A DNA stretch of 64,000 nt. Source: Dichetophora obliterata (lineage: Eukaryota; Arthropoda; Insecta; Diptera; Sciomyzidae). The stretch covers positions 211,709,500 to 211,773,499 of the forward strand of contig OY986439.1 in assembly GCA_963920525.1 (NCBI GenBank), given 5' to 3'. The first letter of the stretch is position 1. Each line of letters opens with the position of its first letter. The position numbers and the translations under genes are program-made. The notes beneath the pieces are model-generated. The model ran no database searches, had not been told where the DNA came from, and was given only the letters and a program-made list of their open reading frames with translations. Below are positions 10,602 to 23,142 of the stretch, piece after piece.

Positions 10602-13196
10602 TAGGGCGTATCGAAAAATTTTTATCCTGTTCTAAGTGGTCTCAAAAGATGCATATGGAGGTCAAGATCTCCCCAAAAAAAAAGTTTGAAAAAAATAAGG
10701 ATGTCTTTCTCTTCCGCAAGGGAGTTTTAAGAAAACAGTAATAAATCACGTTCTCAAAATGCTTTCATTTTTGTAAGAAAAACTTAATATCTCTTAAAGT
10801 AAAAGTAAAAAAAGACTTTAACTAACAATATCCTGCCAAACACGATGTCACTCTCGATTTTTACCCATAAGGTCCTGTGTGAAGTATATTCGAATCCAAC
10901 GGTACACTCGAGGTAGCACAGAACTTTTGACTGCTATCTAACTGTCTAAATTTTGGTGATTTTGTTTAAAGTGTTGGTGTTTTCCTTAAATTTGGGGAAT
11001 TAATAATTTGTACATTTTTTGTATATGCATTTTCTTGTTTTTGAGAAATCTATACTTGAATGTGATTCTTTTACTTTTTCAAAAAATTTATATATAGTTT
11101 TATATCTCGGGCACCAGAAATGGTACCGAAGATACACTGAGAAAACAAAAAATCAAAAACGCACATTTTAAAAACGTTTATTAAAATGAATATTTTTAAA
11201 AATATTTTACGCCATACAAAAATGAAAACACACATTTTTAAATGGAAAAGTAAAATGAAACGTTTTCAAAACAACTACGAATATTTTACTATGATATAGT
11301 AGAGTAAAATGAATATTGTTAAAAACGTTTTACGCCATTCAAAATTGAAAACGCACATTTTTAAATAGAAAAGTAAAACGAAACGTTTTTAAAACAACTA
11401 CGAACGTTTTAACATGACATAGTAAAAAGATTATATAAATGTTTGTTTCACATACTTTGTTTAAAAACACTTGTTAAGAACAAATTGTTTGTTACATATG
11501 TTTCATTGATTTATGTATTTGATATTTGTTCAGAAAGCAAAATATTGAAATTTACTTGATCTAAAAAGCTCATTATTATTAAATTCATGCCAAAATATTT
11601 TTCATTCTCGATTTCACCATTCAAACTAAGTATTAAGTATTGAGTAAGTATTAAATTATTTATAATAAAATTAATAATATCTGGAAAATGCTATTTTTTT
11701 ATAGACGCTGGGATACAGTATCATCATCTAACATATTTGAACGAAATGGGACATTGCGGATGATAAAATAATTGAAATAAAACTATAATTTTGAAAGCCA
11801 ATAAAGTGCTTTTTATATAATAAAAATGGGAATTTTTGAAAATGTTTTCAATTAATGGGAAATAATGAAAGTTTTCGTTTTTAAAATGAAAAAATCGTTT
11901 TAATATTGCATTTTAAAATGTTTATTGTTAAAAATCAAACGAACATTTTAGAATCTAGTTTTTAAATATTCGTTTTTAAAATGAAAATAAACATTTTACT
12001 TTTGGATTTAAAAATGTCCATTGTAAAAAATCAAACCAACATTTTAGAATGTAGTTTTAAAATTTTCGTTTTTAAAATGAATATCAACGTTTTACTTTTT
12101 CATTTTAAAATGTTCGTTCTTAAAAATAAAATAAACGTTAGAAGTGCAAAATCTGGGTTAAATGTTTTTAAAAGTGGCACGTTTCTGCTACTTTTGAAAA
12201 TGTTGTTTTCTCTGTGTAATTTCCTTAATTTAGATTCTTCAAATATTTGTAAACATCACCCTGTTCAAGAGTATCAATTTACAACACCAGGCTAAAATCA
12301 CGATTTTTTTCCGATTTCAATTTTTAAAAAAAATTTTCTGTCCTTATGAATTTTATTATTTCGTTAAAACACCTTAACTCATTTTTTAACTTATTTTGAG
12401 TTCATGAGTTTGCCATTCGAAGGGTCTCAAAGGACTTAACAATTATTGTAGAAGTGTTTTAATGAAATAATAACCGCAAAAGAGATATGAACAAAATTGT
12501 TACATTTCATGCTTGAAGTAACCTTTTGTAAATATCAAAATAAGAAAAAAGTTCGTGGCCTTTTTCTGCTGTTTTAAAAAGATACTTTCAGACAGGGTTT
12601 CTCGTTCAAAACTATTTACAGAATCCGAATAAATAAAATTTTCTTCGGTACCACTTCAGGTGCCCGAGATATGAAACCTTATATTTATTTTTTGGAAAAA
12701 ATTAAAAAATTTAATTCAAGTATACATTTCTCCAAAACAAGAAAAAGCATATGCGAAAAATATGCAAATTATTAGTTCTCCTAATTTAAGGAAAACTTTA
12801 ACACTGTAACCAATACCACAAAAATTGAGACAATTTCAAAATCAGATAACAGTTAAAAGTTCTGTGCTATTTCGAGTGTACCTTTGGATTCAAATATCCT
12901 TCACACAGGACATTGTGGGTAAAAACCAAGAGTGTCATCGTGTTTGCCACAATATTGTTAGTTAAAGCCTGTATTTACTTTTGCTTTAAGACTTATGTAA
13001 TTTTCTTACAAAAATTAAAGCATTTTGAAATCATGAGTTTTTACTGTTTCTCTCAAAAAACAACTTTTTCCTTGCGGTAGAGGAAGAGATCCTTGTTTTT
13101 TCCTAAATTTTTTTTGGGAGATCTTTTAACCCCATGCAACTTTTAAGACCTCTCAGAATGTGAAATTAGAAAAAAATTGTAATTCGATACACCCTA
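10602..13196. mobile_element. Long-TIR element A, copy 2, with 8-bp TSD
   Basis: Direct repeats ATGTTGAA (10594-10601 and 13197-13204) flank termini TAGGGCGTATCGAA and, on the complement, TAGGGTGTATCGAA. The inverted arms are ~520-550 bp (10602-11130 and 12640-13196), sharing GAGGTAGCACAGAACTTTTG, CTCGGGCACCAGAAATGGTA and other blocks. The loop is interrupted by a 1.08-kb TIR element (11133-12216). Non-coding. An 8-bp TSD and TAGGG terminus fit the hAT superfamily (Ac begins TAGGGATGAAA), but the assignment is inference; P-type elements also make 8-bp TSDs. Confidence 0.85.
11133..12216. mobile_element. 1084-bp TIR element CACTGAGAAAACAA, TA-flanked
   Basis: Ends CACTGAGAAAACAA and CACAGAGAAAACAA (complement), flanked by TA on both sides. 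The interior is nearly filled with inverted, AT-rich subrepeats of the type CATTTTAAAATGTTC and AAACGTTTTTAAAA. The related element A1 carries the uninterrupted site (GAAGGTAATTTTC on the complement near 3390-3400), so the insertion duplicated TA exactly. A 104-codon frame at the right side (11981-12295) consists of these repeats. Likely a Tc1/mariner-type non-autonomous element. Confidence 0.85.
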
Positions 13197-13299
13197 ATGT
13201 TGAAATATGTATTCACCACAAAAATCCTTTAAACAGTTCTGTATGTGGTCAATAAAGAATTTTATGTACTAATCACATAATTATGTGTCGTGAATGCAT

Positions 13300-13760
13300 A
13301 GATAGATGTACGTAGTGGGTACATACACACTGTACTCATCAAAAAATTATTGTAAATAATTTTATGTAATGAGTACAGTTCCGATATATGTAGTACATAG
13401 ATTATTGGCCCATTACATAAAATACTAAATAACTGTGTTTAGTGAGTACATAAATAATGGACCTATTACATAAATAGTAAATAACTTTTTGTAATGAGTA
13501 CGTAGATTATTGACTCATTACACAAAATAATAAATAATTGTATGTAATGAGTACAGTTCCGATGTACGTAGTACGTAGATTATTGACCCATTAAAAAAAA
13601 TTGATGTATGTATTATTGACTCATTACATAAAATAAGAAATTTTGTATGTAATGGGTAGAGTTCCGATGTACCTAGTACATAGATTATTGACCAATTACA
13701 AAAATTGATGTACAGCTTATTTGTTATGAGTACACTCACACATGACTTCATTTTACTAAG
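13300..13760. repeat. GAGTACAGTTCCGATGTAC tandem repeat
   Basis: Three main units (starting near 13375, 13549 and 13654) share GAGTACAGTTCCGATRTA, GTAGTACRTAGATTATTG and CCCATTACA. Intervening half-units give spacings of about 105-175 bp. The repeat creates minus-strand frames with TSELYPLHT-like repeats that are not genes. Confidence 0.75.
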
Positions 13761-13924
13761 TGAATAAATTGATATGCAACCAGTACACGCTCACTTTACC
13801 CAGTACATATAGCTCTCGTTGCGTTCCCTTAAAGATAAAGTACATAGATTTTACATAGATGTCTCTGTACTGTCTACATAACTTTTTCCCTTAGAGTATA
13901 CTTTTGTATATCGAGAGCTTATTA

Positions 13925-16244
13925 GGCTTATTACGGTTCACAGCAATAAACTGCTGTGTCTTCTTACGAGTAGACACAACAGTCAAGAAGACACAACAGT
14001 TTCGAACTATTATGGTTCACAGCAATACGTTGTTGTCACGTTTGATTGTAGAACGTATGTAGAATTCGTTGCTTGACTGGTCCAGGGTTGCTTTGGAGAA
14101 AAGTAAAAACGTACTCTTTAAAAAGTATTTTTTAAATAGCAAAAAGTACAATCTTGACAAGAATTTTTTGCGATATGAAAAGGAAATATTGTGAGCCCAT
14201 ATTTAAACCCGTTAATTTTAACTGGCGTTAAAAAATAGGATTAAATCTAGTATAATGCAATAGCTGGATTTTAAAATGTTTTTAAGTGCTAGGAAGCATT
14301 TTTTTACTATTATAATGGTGTTGAAAAAAAAATCCCGCTTCCCCTCCTTCTGGCCGGGAACACGGACCCTTTTTATAGTAGCAACCAGAGAACTGCACAA
14401 GCCTACTTGAAGTCCATTTCAAGTACTTGCTTGAAATACAAGTTCAAGCTGGCTTGAACTTGATAATTTTGAATCAAGTATAGCTTGTAGTTGAATATAA
14501 ATAAGCCCACGACAACTTGCGACTTGCAAGTATGCTAGCTTACAAGCGAACGGCACGAAGTTTCAAGTAAAGGACATATGAAAAGACAAATTATTAGGTG
14601 GCAGCCGTATTGTTTCAAAATTTTATAATTTTGAAATTCTGACAACGGATTCAGATATAGCGATCCATTTTTGGTGTGCCATTTTTTTTGCCAGCCCCGA
14701 ATTCATAAAACTACAAAAAATTAAGGTGGCAACACTATCCACCATTTTGAATTTTAACATTCTGACTTTAGATTCGAAATCAGCGAACCCTTAGCACTGA
14801 TAAATGACGTTTAAAACTTTTAAAAAGACATATTATTAGGTGGCAACCCTATTATTTCAAAATTTTATAATTTTGAAATTCTGACAATGGATTCGGATTC
14901 AGTGACCCATTTTTGGTATGCCATTTTTTTTTTGCCAGCCCCGAATTCATTAAACTACAAAAAATTAAGGTGGCAACCCTATCCACCATCTTGAATTTTA
15001 AAAGTCTGACTTTAGATTTGAAATCAGCGACCCCTTTACACTGATGAATGATGTTTAAAACTCTTAAAAATACATTTTATTAGGTGGCAATACTGTGGTA
15101 AAAATTTAGGTGTCAACCCTAACCTCCATCTTAAATTTTAAAACTGTGACATTATATTCGAAATAAAATCCGTTGTCAGAATTTCAAAATTACAAGAATT
15201 CGCAAAAATAAAAAAAAATCTAGGTGGACACTCTATCCGCCATTTTAAATTTTAAAGTTTGACATAATTTTCGAAATCATTTACCCCTAAAACTTCCAAC
15301 CACGTAGTTCTCAGAATCCTTAAAAGTCCTATTATGCTTAAGCTCTCTCTAAACAAGCTCATTGAATTTTTTGGATACTTACTTCAATTAGATACTCGCC
15401 TTCAATTTCAAGTTTTTCAAGCTTTTTGCCGAAGGCATCAAGCTTTCCTTTACTTGAAGCTTCGTGCCGTTCGCTTGTAAGCTAGCATACTTGCAAGTCG
15501 CAAGCTGTCGTGGGCTTATTTATATTCAATTACAAGCTATACTTGATTCAAAATTATCCAGCTCAAGCTAGCTTGAACTTGTATTTCAGCAAGTATGCAA
15601 GTACTTGAAATAGACTTCAAGTAGGCTGGTGCAGTTCTCTGATGCCAATAGCATAACTATAAGTTAAGAATTATGGCAAATTTTAAATACATCTTGTTTT
15701 TAGTTTAAAAACCCTCTTCCCGGCATTTCTTAACAAATAAAATAAAATAGCACTTCTTTCTATCAAAAGTATTCCAAAATAATAAAAAGGTAGCATCGCA
15801 GAAATTTTCTTGCTCTCAAAATAAAAACGTAATTAGTACGTTTCGATGCAACTGTGAACTGGCCACTGTCAAAATAAAAAAGTAAATAAACAAACAATTT
15901 CGAATTTAATTGCTAAATTCAATATAATTCTGTTCACAAGGAGGACGTATTATCAATTTTCTGTGAAATTTTCATAATTAATAAAGAAAAATGCAATTTT
16001 AAATAAAATTTTCATTTTTAATCTATTTCGTTTCTTCAACACAACACCAAATTCGCTGTCTTCAAAATTTGGCAGATAACAAGACAATAAAGCACAACTG
16101 CTGTGTTGCGTAATAAGTGTATTGAAGACACAGCATTGTTAAAAGACAACAGTGGAATGTATTCAGTTGCTTTGTTGTCCACCGTAATAGAAGTTTACTC
16201 ATTGAAGACAGCAATTGGTGTTGTGTTGTGAACCGTAATAGGGC
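13925..16244. mobile_element. TIR element GGCTTATTACGG hosting foldback FB2
   Basis: The left TATTACGGTTCACA segment and its complement at the right end (TGTGAACCGTAATA) are inverted repeats flanked by TA. Both arms repeat CTGCTGTGTCTTC/GAAGACACAACAG motifs (13928-14045 and 16085-16244). Further out, TATCGAGAGCTTAT (13909) and its complement (17052-17066) form another inverted pair, hinting at an additional outer layer. Non-coding; family unknown. Confidence 0.55.
14386..15641. mobile_element. Foldback element FB2, complete, hobo-type termini
   Basis: Both ends are CAGAGAACTGCAC on the inward strand. They begin near-identical inverted arms of ~190 bp (14386-14573 and 15447-15641) packed with short CAAGT/AGCTT subrepeats and including CTAGCTTACAAGCGAACGGC. 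The core is two and a part ~243-bp direct units with AGGTGGCAACCCTAT and TTTGCCAGCCCCGAATTC. The terminal 12 bp match the D. melanogaster hobo TIR as I remember it, pointing to the hAT superfamily. The flanking octamers (GTAGCAAC and ATGCCAAT) both fit the nTnnnnAn pattern but match at only four of eight positions, so the TSD has decayed or ends were exchanged. Non-coding. Confidence 0.9.
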
Positions 16245-16249
16245 TATAT

Positions 16250-18090
16250 ATTCAATATGAATTATCTAAAAAAAAAAAGTTTTTCAGGAGAGCAAAAAAA
16301 AAACCGTTTAAATCTTTCATTGTACAAATATTCACCAACCAAAGTACCAGAACATTGTATTAAAAAAATGACAAGCTTGCATAATAAAAAAATAAAAAAT
16401 AGTTAAATCACGTACTTTTCGTTTAAGTGTAGATAGGTTTTTTGTATATTAAATATTATTTTTTTCTTAAATGAAATCAGTAAATAAGACTTTTTATTCA
16501 ATAGGAAAATTAAGTTCTTTATCGTTTTTTATTCAGATTTTAAGAAAAGTTTTTTATAGCAATATTAAAAAAAACAACAAGAAAAAATATCAAAATAGTA
16601 GTTAAAAATGATATTGGTCTATTAATATAATTTCTTACATTTCTTTAATATTATTATAAATATATTGATATTCTGATAAATTTACTGACTTCAATTCTTG
16701 GAAATGTTTGCACTTTTTTGTGTTATAGGCAGCGGCGCAGTATCCAAATTAGAGTCATGATTTCTCTTCCTTTTGCGTATAGGGCCCATTGCCGCGTTAT
16801 CTTCCGAATCTACATTTTAATGTCGTAAAATCGTAAGATTTTATTAATATTTCCGAAAAATTGTGCAGATGAGTCCTTTTGTATTCACAAACAAAAAACT
16901 GTATTGTAGGTAAGTCAAGCATTTAAGGGGAAAACTTTGCTAAACTCTGTTTTTTATTTATATTAAAATAAATCTCAGATGGCAGATGAGCCAACGATTT
17001 CTCTGCCATAAAAAACTCATTTTCGTAGAAAATTAAGATAGGTCATATTGAATATAAGCTCTCGATATGTTTATATTTTTTCACTTCTTCGGTAGATACA
17101 GTACATTTTTAATGATATAAGTTTTATACCTATTTTCTATAATAACAAATAAGGTACTATCATTTTAAGTAATCAATCAAATAAGTAATTTTAAACGCTG
17201 TACAAAAGACCTGTCCACGAAATGTATGAGATTTTTCAAAACTCACATTTTTAAATGAGCACTTACAGTTTAAGACCTTTCATAAAGAAATTAATTGTTA
17301 AGTGACTAATGACACATCCAAAAATTCTTAAACTACATTTTTTTATACCTTATTGTTCCAAGAATATATAAGAAATATGGAAACGTATATAAAAATTTTT
17401 TTTCGAAAAAATATAATGAATTGAAAAAAGAAATTGCGAAAATTTTCTGAATTTTTTGATTTCTAGAGGCTACAGAAAGTAAACTGCTCAATAATTTTCA
17501 CTTTTTGAATTTTTTATTTGCTTGACTATTTAGCTCAAAGATTGCGCTTAAAGATATTTCTTATATTTACTAATAAATTATTTAAAATTTTGTTTGTACG
17601 TATACCTTTAAATTTTCGAAAATTGCCAAAATCCTGACTTCAACCGCGTTGAGCAACTTTTTGGCAAAAGTTTTTCAAAATCTTTTTTCACAGTTCTTAT
17701 TACAATCATTGAGAGATTCTTAAACTGTAAGTGCTAATTAATAAATGTGAACTTTGGAAATCTGGACAGGTCTACTGTACAGTTTATCGAATGTGCAAAA
17801 ACAATACTTTGAATAAATAAAATAACTTGGAGCTATAATTGAATTTTAATTGAAATATTAATGTCAAAAACTTTTTGAACTCAAAAAGTTATCCCGACAA
17901 ATGGCGGATACTCTGCTTGTTGTTACTGAAAAATAATAAACCAATAAACTATATCTACTATCGACATATCTGAGTCTTTCTCCTAATGTTTATGTCTACA
18001 AATACTGCAAAGTATTCTCTTTTAATTCGAATTTTGAATAAAATCTACCTTTATACGCAAAACTAACAACATCGTTAACGTTAAAAGTTT
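16250..18090. other. Gene-free AT-rich sequence
   Basis: No gene or clear repeat family was recognised. Homopolymer-rich and otherwise unique at this resolution. Confidence 0.5.
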
Positions 18091-18615
18091 CATCAGCTCC
18101 GTGTTTCCGTGAAAAGATGCGATCTTGAGCCGCTAACAAGATCGCTCGCATCACTCATAACAAATGAAATGGTCGCAATATTTTTTTATAAATGTAAAGC
18201 TTATAAAAATTATTACACCTTTATGGGTGAGCACGTACCGACGTGACAGACGCATGCTCGCACGCAACATATAAATTTCGAAGGAGGCGCGTGAGCAACA
18301 GCGACAAGTTAGAAGAAGCTGATTTTCAAGATCAACGCGATCGGACGCTAAGTAGAACGCTGAAAATCTGGAATAAGAAATTAAAGCCTGGCCAGTTAAA
18401 AGCAAAAATTAATTGGAACTTTTATTCATGCAGCTTATTTTTCTCTTGCTAAAGTGGTTTTCACTGCATGATCATCATCACCTAGGTCGCACGATCGTTT
18501 GCTGCAAACTTCATTAACATTGCCTGACACAAGAGTTCCTTTCATAAGTAACAAACTGTCAACAATGCTAGCTGGCTGGCTGGCTAGCTGCATGACTGAC
18601 GTCCAAACCCTACCT

Positions 18616-18648
<33 letters not shown>

Positions 18649-20640
18649 ATTATGCACTTTTAATGTTTATTTGCAAACTGATCCTTTGTGCAGCGAGCAT
18701 CATTTGCAGATATATATAAGTTTTAGCAATATTTGCAACAAACAACAAAGACACACAAAAGCATATTTTCACCACAATCCAAGAACAAATAAAATAAGGA
18801 TATTCGCACAATTGCCACAGTCAAGCATCAATCGATAAATCGCTCTGCTTAAGATCGATGGATCGCTTAAATTGCATTAACGACCAATGTTGAATTGAAA
18901 GTGGGAAAAAAGGTGTGCATGCAGTAGCACAATTTCTATCGCAGCATAAATTAATTTAAAAGATATTTCGAAAATTTGCATATCAAAGCAAAAGGATGCG
19001 CGTGTGAAAGAGAAGGTGCAGATGCTTGCAATCACTCTTGAATGATGTACAAAGAATAGCAAAAAAGAAAACGATCGGCCGCAAATATTCTCATCGTTAG
19101 CTATGCAACTCTTTTTATTTCCTGTTTGGACGTTAAGTAATTCAGTTGCCTTTATTTTAACATTTTTTTTCTTTCTTTTATCTCTTACCTGAGTATATTG
19201 ATTGATCTTGTTGTACGATCAGCTTTACTGTATATGAATGATATTTCTTTATTCTACCTTAGAAAGCTAGGCATATAAATTTGCATATCCTTTGGAAAAA
19301 AATAAGCATGTTGCTATCAAAAGGATCAGCATAGATCGTTTGATCTATTGATGACAGTTTGCGGAAATATAATTTGGGAACTTAAAGCAGCTGCAGTAAC
19401 AGCTTTGCAAAGTATCTAAGACAAGTTTTGATAGCAGCATGAGATAACAAATTGTTATATTTCTTTCGACGATCAAAGTGTGGAAGGATTTAAAAGTTGA
19501 TTTCTTTTCAGTAAAAGTTCGGAATTTCTTGACTTAAACAATTTTTTAAGTGAACTCAGCCATTAGTTTATATCGCTAAATTGCTTATCTTGATTCTTTC
19601 ACATCTTTTGCTTTAAATATTTTTTAAAAGATCTTTATTTGAAAAAACTTTCTTTTTGTATAAAATTTTTTAAAAATTCTATCATAAATTGTTAAATAAC
19701 TGATTCATTATTTAAGATTCTACGAGAATGCATCTTAGACGAGTAAAAGTAGAAACAACTATAATTTTGTTACATTAAACCTTTTAAAATTCTAGCGATA
19801 CATTTCCTTAACAAGATAATTTAAAGTTTTTTTTTATATAGCACTCATTAAGGTTTCAATGTTACAGTATCTTTAACAAGAAAATGTGTGAAAATCTTTC
19901 TATTGTGATTCATACAAATCAACAAACACTAAAAACGAAGCAATAAAATAAAGAAAACCAGCATTCCTCAGCACTGATGTCGTCGTCTTCATTCTTGAAA
20001 AAAAAAACACAAAAATATGCATGCGTATGCATAAAGAACGAATGAAAGTTAAAGTTTTTAAAAAAGCAATGAAAGCAAATAATATAAAAGAATTAAAAAT
20101 ATTATAGCTGAAAACGAAACTGATATCCTTTTCAAGGCCATCACATATGCACAAACACACACACACATGCAACGCACTAGGCATACAAAACACATCCATC
20201 CACTCACACTGCAACCGCTGCCACGTTTCAGCATCAAACATCGACAAGAATCGTCTGAGAATTATGCAAATTTTTCAATTTTCATTCTTCGAAATATTGA
20301 ATTCGTTGATTTGCATAATTCCCAAATCATTCCTTGGCGTTGCATTTGAATTTTAATTTAAATTTTTGCTACCGTTTGTATAGATTTATTGCTCTACATC
20401 TATTGCATAAATAAAGGACATTCCGCTGCAGCATGAAAAAGATTTTCCCACAGCTTTTTGTTTGAATATCAACAGCGCGGAGAAGTTGTAGCAAATTGTT
20501 GCATATGATATTTTGTTGTTTTATAGTACCTGCCGATTGTTCGTGTAAATCGATTAATTTATGCAAAGCAGTGATTGCAGACATTTGTTTTGCTTCTAAT
20601 TTTAGTCAAGAGACTTGGCGGCATTACAAAGTTAAAGTAT
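18090..20640. promoter_or_regulatory. Non-repetitive block, candidate regulatory region
   Basis: A ~2.5-kb island of higher-complexity sequence between repeat-rich regions. It includes a hairpin GCGATCTT/AAGATCGC (18119-18145), a TATA-like CATATAAATT near 18268, GATCGATGGATCG near 18855, and four copies of the octamer ATTTGCAT/ATGCAAAT (near 18975, 19279, 20264 and 20309). No convincing protein frame. Octamers are POU-domain-type sites in general knowledge; enhancer function here is inference. Confidence 0.3.
18619..18647. repeat. (GT)n microsatellite
   Basis: About 14 uninterrupted GT dinucleotides, preceded by GCTGGCTGGCTGGCTAGC-type tetranucleotide repeats (18570-18592). It produces HTHTHT and VCVCVC frames that are not genes. 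Confidence 0.95.
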
Positions 20641-21604
20641 GAAACGCCCGATATATATTCTAAGCATGATGGAGCAATAACAAAAATATATCGATATTGA
20701 ACATATTAACATTAAAATTTTCGACAAATGTCTTATCGATATAAAATATTCTATAAAAAATACCTAGATATCAATCGATACGTAAATGACCCTTCAAATT
20801 TTTAATAGGAATTTTATAGATAAGTATTACACACCTTTAAATACTTTATTGAAAGTGTTCATCGAAAAATTCTGCTCGTTATGTTTTTCGCAAATTACTG
20901 AAAATATGCTTTACAAAAATACTATGTATCAAAAATTTTGATCGATAAATAGTTCTATTTGAAAATACATTTTCGATGTAAATTTTACAAACATTTTACT
21001 ATCGATTTATTATAATTGAAAACATTAATGGATCAATTCTTTCAAACGTTCTGTTTCTGTAAATTTTTAGTAAATGATTAAAAAAAAATTTTTAAAAATA
21101 GCTATGCATCAAAAATTTTCATCGATTTTGATTAATAATGCGAAATTTATGATTTTCCGATAATATATTGAAAATTTTAATCGATTATTGCTTACACTCA
21201 TTGGTTTTTGATACAATTTCGGTACATTTTTATGAAACATTTTATAGGAAATAAAACTGACTCTGAATGAAACTGACTTAATCGATAAATTTTTAAACTT
21301 GTTATAGAAATTTTATAAACATATATGTTAACAATACATTTTTCAATAATTTATTGAAAGTATAAGTCGATAGATTTTTTTACTCGATTTTTTTCGATAC
21401 ATTTTCATTGAATTACTCCAACAATATATACAAAATTACTATGCCTCTAAAATTTTAATCGAATAATTTTTTAACTTAAAAATTTTCAACAAATAAATGT
21501 TTAATCGAATGTTAAACTAGCGATTTTTCGATAATTCAATCAAAATTTGGATCGATAAACTTTGAAAAATATTCCATGAAAAATACCCTCAAATCAATAA
21601 TTAA

Positions 21605-21750
21605 AATCAAGCGAAGCGTCAATAAAAATTAGTTAATTAATTTGTGATCTATTAAATGATTACATGAATTTAATTGCGAGCTTTAATTGCGAGTTGTTGT
21701 TGCCTTTTAAAAAAAAACTTGCTTGATCTAAAGCTCGCAATTAAATTTAT
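21605..21750. repeat. Dispersed repeat R, copy 3 (partial), inserted in the array
   Basis: Contains GTTGTTGTTGCCTTTT, CTTGATCTAAAGCTC and flanking GCGAGCTTTAATTGCGAG, matching the GTT-rich 3' portion of repeats at 6880-7045 and 41325-41520. It accounts for the extra ~160 bp in the first array unit, so it entered after the array formed. Confidence 0.55.
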
Positions 21751-23142
21751 GTAAACCTTCAAATTTTTAATAGGAATTTTATCTATAAGTTCTACGCAAT
21801 TTTAAGCACTTTATTGAAATTATTAATCGAAAAATTTTTCTGCTCACTATAATTTTCGCTAATTCGGAAAAAAATATGTTTTAAAAAATGACTATGTTCA
21901 AAAATTTTGATCTATGAAAAGTTCAATTTCAAATTAAATTTTCGATTTAAATTTTACAGACTGTTGATTTATCGATAATTTATTGAGAATTTTAATCGAT
22001 ATATTATTTTACACGTTATGTTTTTATCAATTTTTGGTAAATGATTTCAAAAAAAAATTTTAAAATAGCTGTGCATCAAAAATTTTTATCGATTTTATTA
22101 ACAATACTAAACTAATGGTTTTCCTATATTGAAAATTTGAATAGATTATTGTTAACACTCATTGGCTTTTGACACATTTTCAGAATATTATTTAAAATCA
22201 TTTGATAGAAAATAATAATGACTCAAAATTTTTAATCGATAAATTTTTAAACTGTGTATAGAAACTTTATAAACTTATATTTAACAATATATTTTTCAAT
22301 GATTTATTGAAATTATAAGTCGATAAATTTTTTCTACTCGATTATTTTTCGATACATTTCCGTTAAACAATATATAAAAAATTACTATGCAACAAAAAAT
22401 CAATCGATTAATTTCTTAACATTTAAATTTTCGACAAATATTTTATCGAATATTAAACTAGTTTTTTTTTTCAAAAATGCAATGGAAATTTGGATCGATA
22501 AACTTTGAAAAATATTCTATAAAAAATACCTAAAATCAATCGATAGGTTAATGAACCTTCAAATTTTTAATAAGAATTTTATCGATAAGTATTACACTCC
22601 TTTAAATACTTTATTGAAAGTGTTAATCGAAAAATTGTTCTGATCATTATGTTTTCCACAAATTACTGAAAAAATGTTTTAAAAAATTACTATGCTTTAA
22701 AAATTTTGACCGATAAATAGTTCAATTTCATATTAAATTTTACAGACAGACATTTTACTATCGATTTTATTGGAAACATTTATCGATCAATAATTTTACT
22801 CGTTATGTTTACATTAATTTTTGGTAAATGATTGAAAAAAAATTTTTAAAAATAGCTATCATCAAAAATTTTTATCGATTTGATTAATAATATTACTTTA
22901 TAGATTTTCTGATAATATATTGAAAATTGGTGTATTGAAATCGATTATTGTTTACACTCATTGGTTTTTGATGCAATTTCGGTACATTATTAGGAAACTT
23001 TTTATAGAAAATAATAATAACTCAAAAATTTTTTTTAAACTGCGTATAGTAATTTTATAAACTTATATTTAACAATATATTTTTCAATAATTTATTGAAA
23101 TTATAAATTTTTCTACTCGTTATTTTTCGATAATAAAATAAA

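Larger units (their letters stand above)
10495..13898. mobile_element. Outer element containing TGTACTCAT repeats (host of element A2)
   Basis: The left end (CACAGTGGAAAAAACCTATG) and the right end on the complement (TACTCTAAGGGAAAAAGTTATG) are weak inverted repeats. Both flanks of A2 are rich in GTACTCATGACATAAA / ATGTAATGAGTAC motifs. Removing A2 with one copy of its TSD rejoins a single repeat block. The limits are tentative. Confidence 0.4.

Noticed and set aside
11981..12295. 104-codon frame with KMNINVLLFHFKM-like repeats
   Set aside because: Lies in inverted AT-rich subrepeats of a TIR element; no domain.
13300..13760. CRISPR-like array
   Set aside because: Spacing and unit length vary, there are no unique equal-length spacers, and the context is eukaryotic transposon DNA.
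18435..18838. HTHTHT/VCVCVC frames
   Set aside because: Translations of the GT microsatellite.
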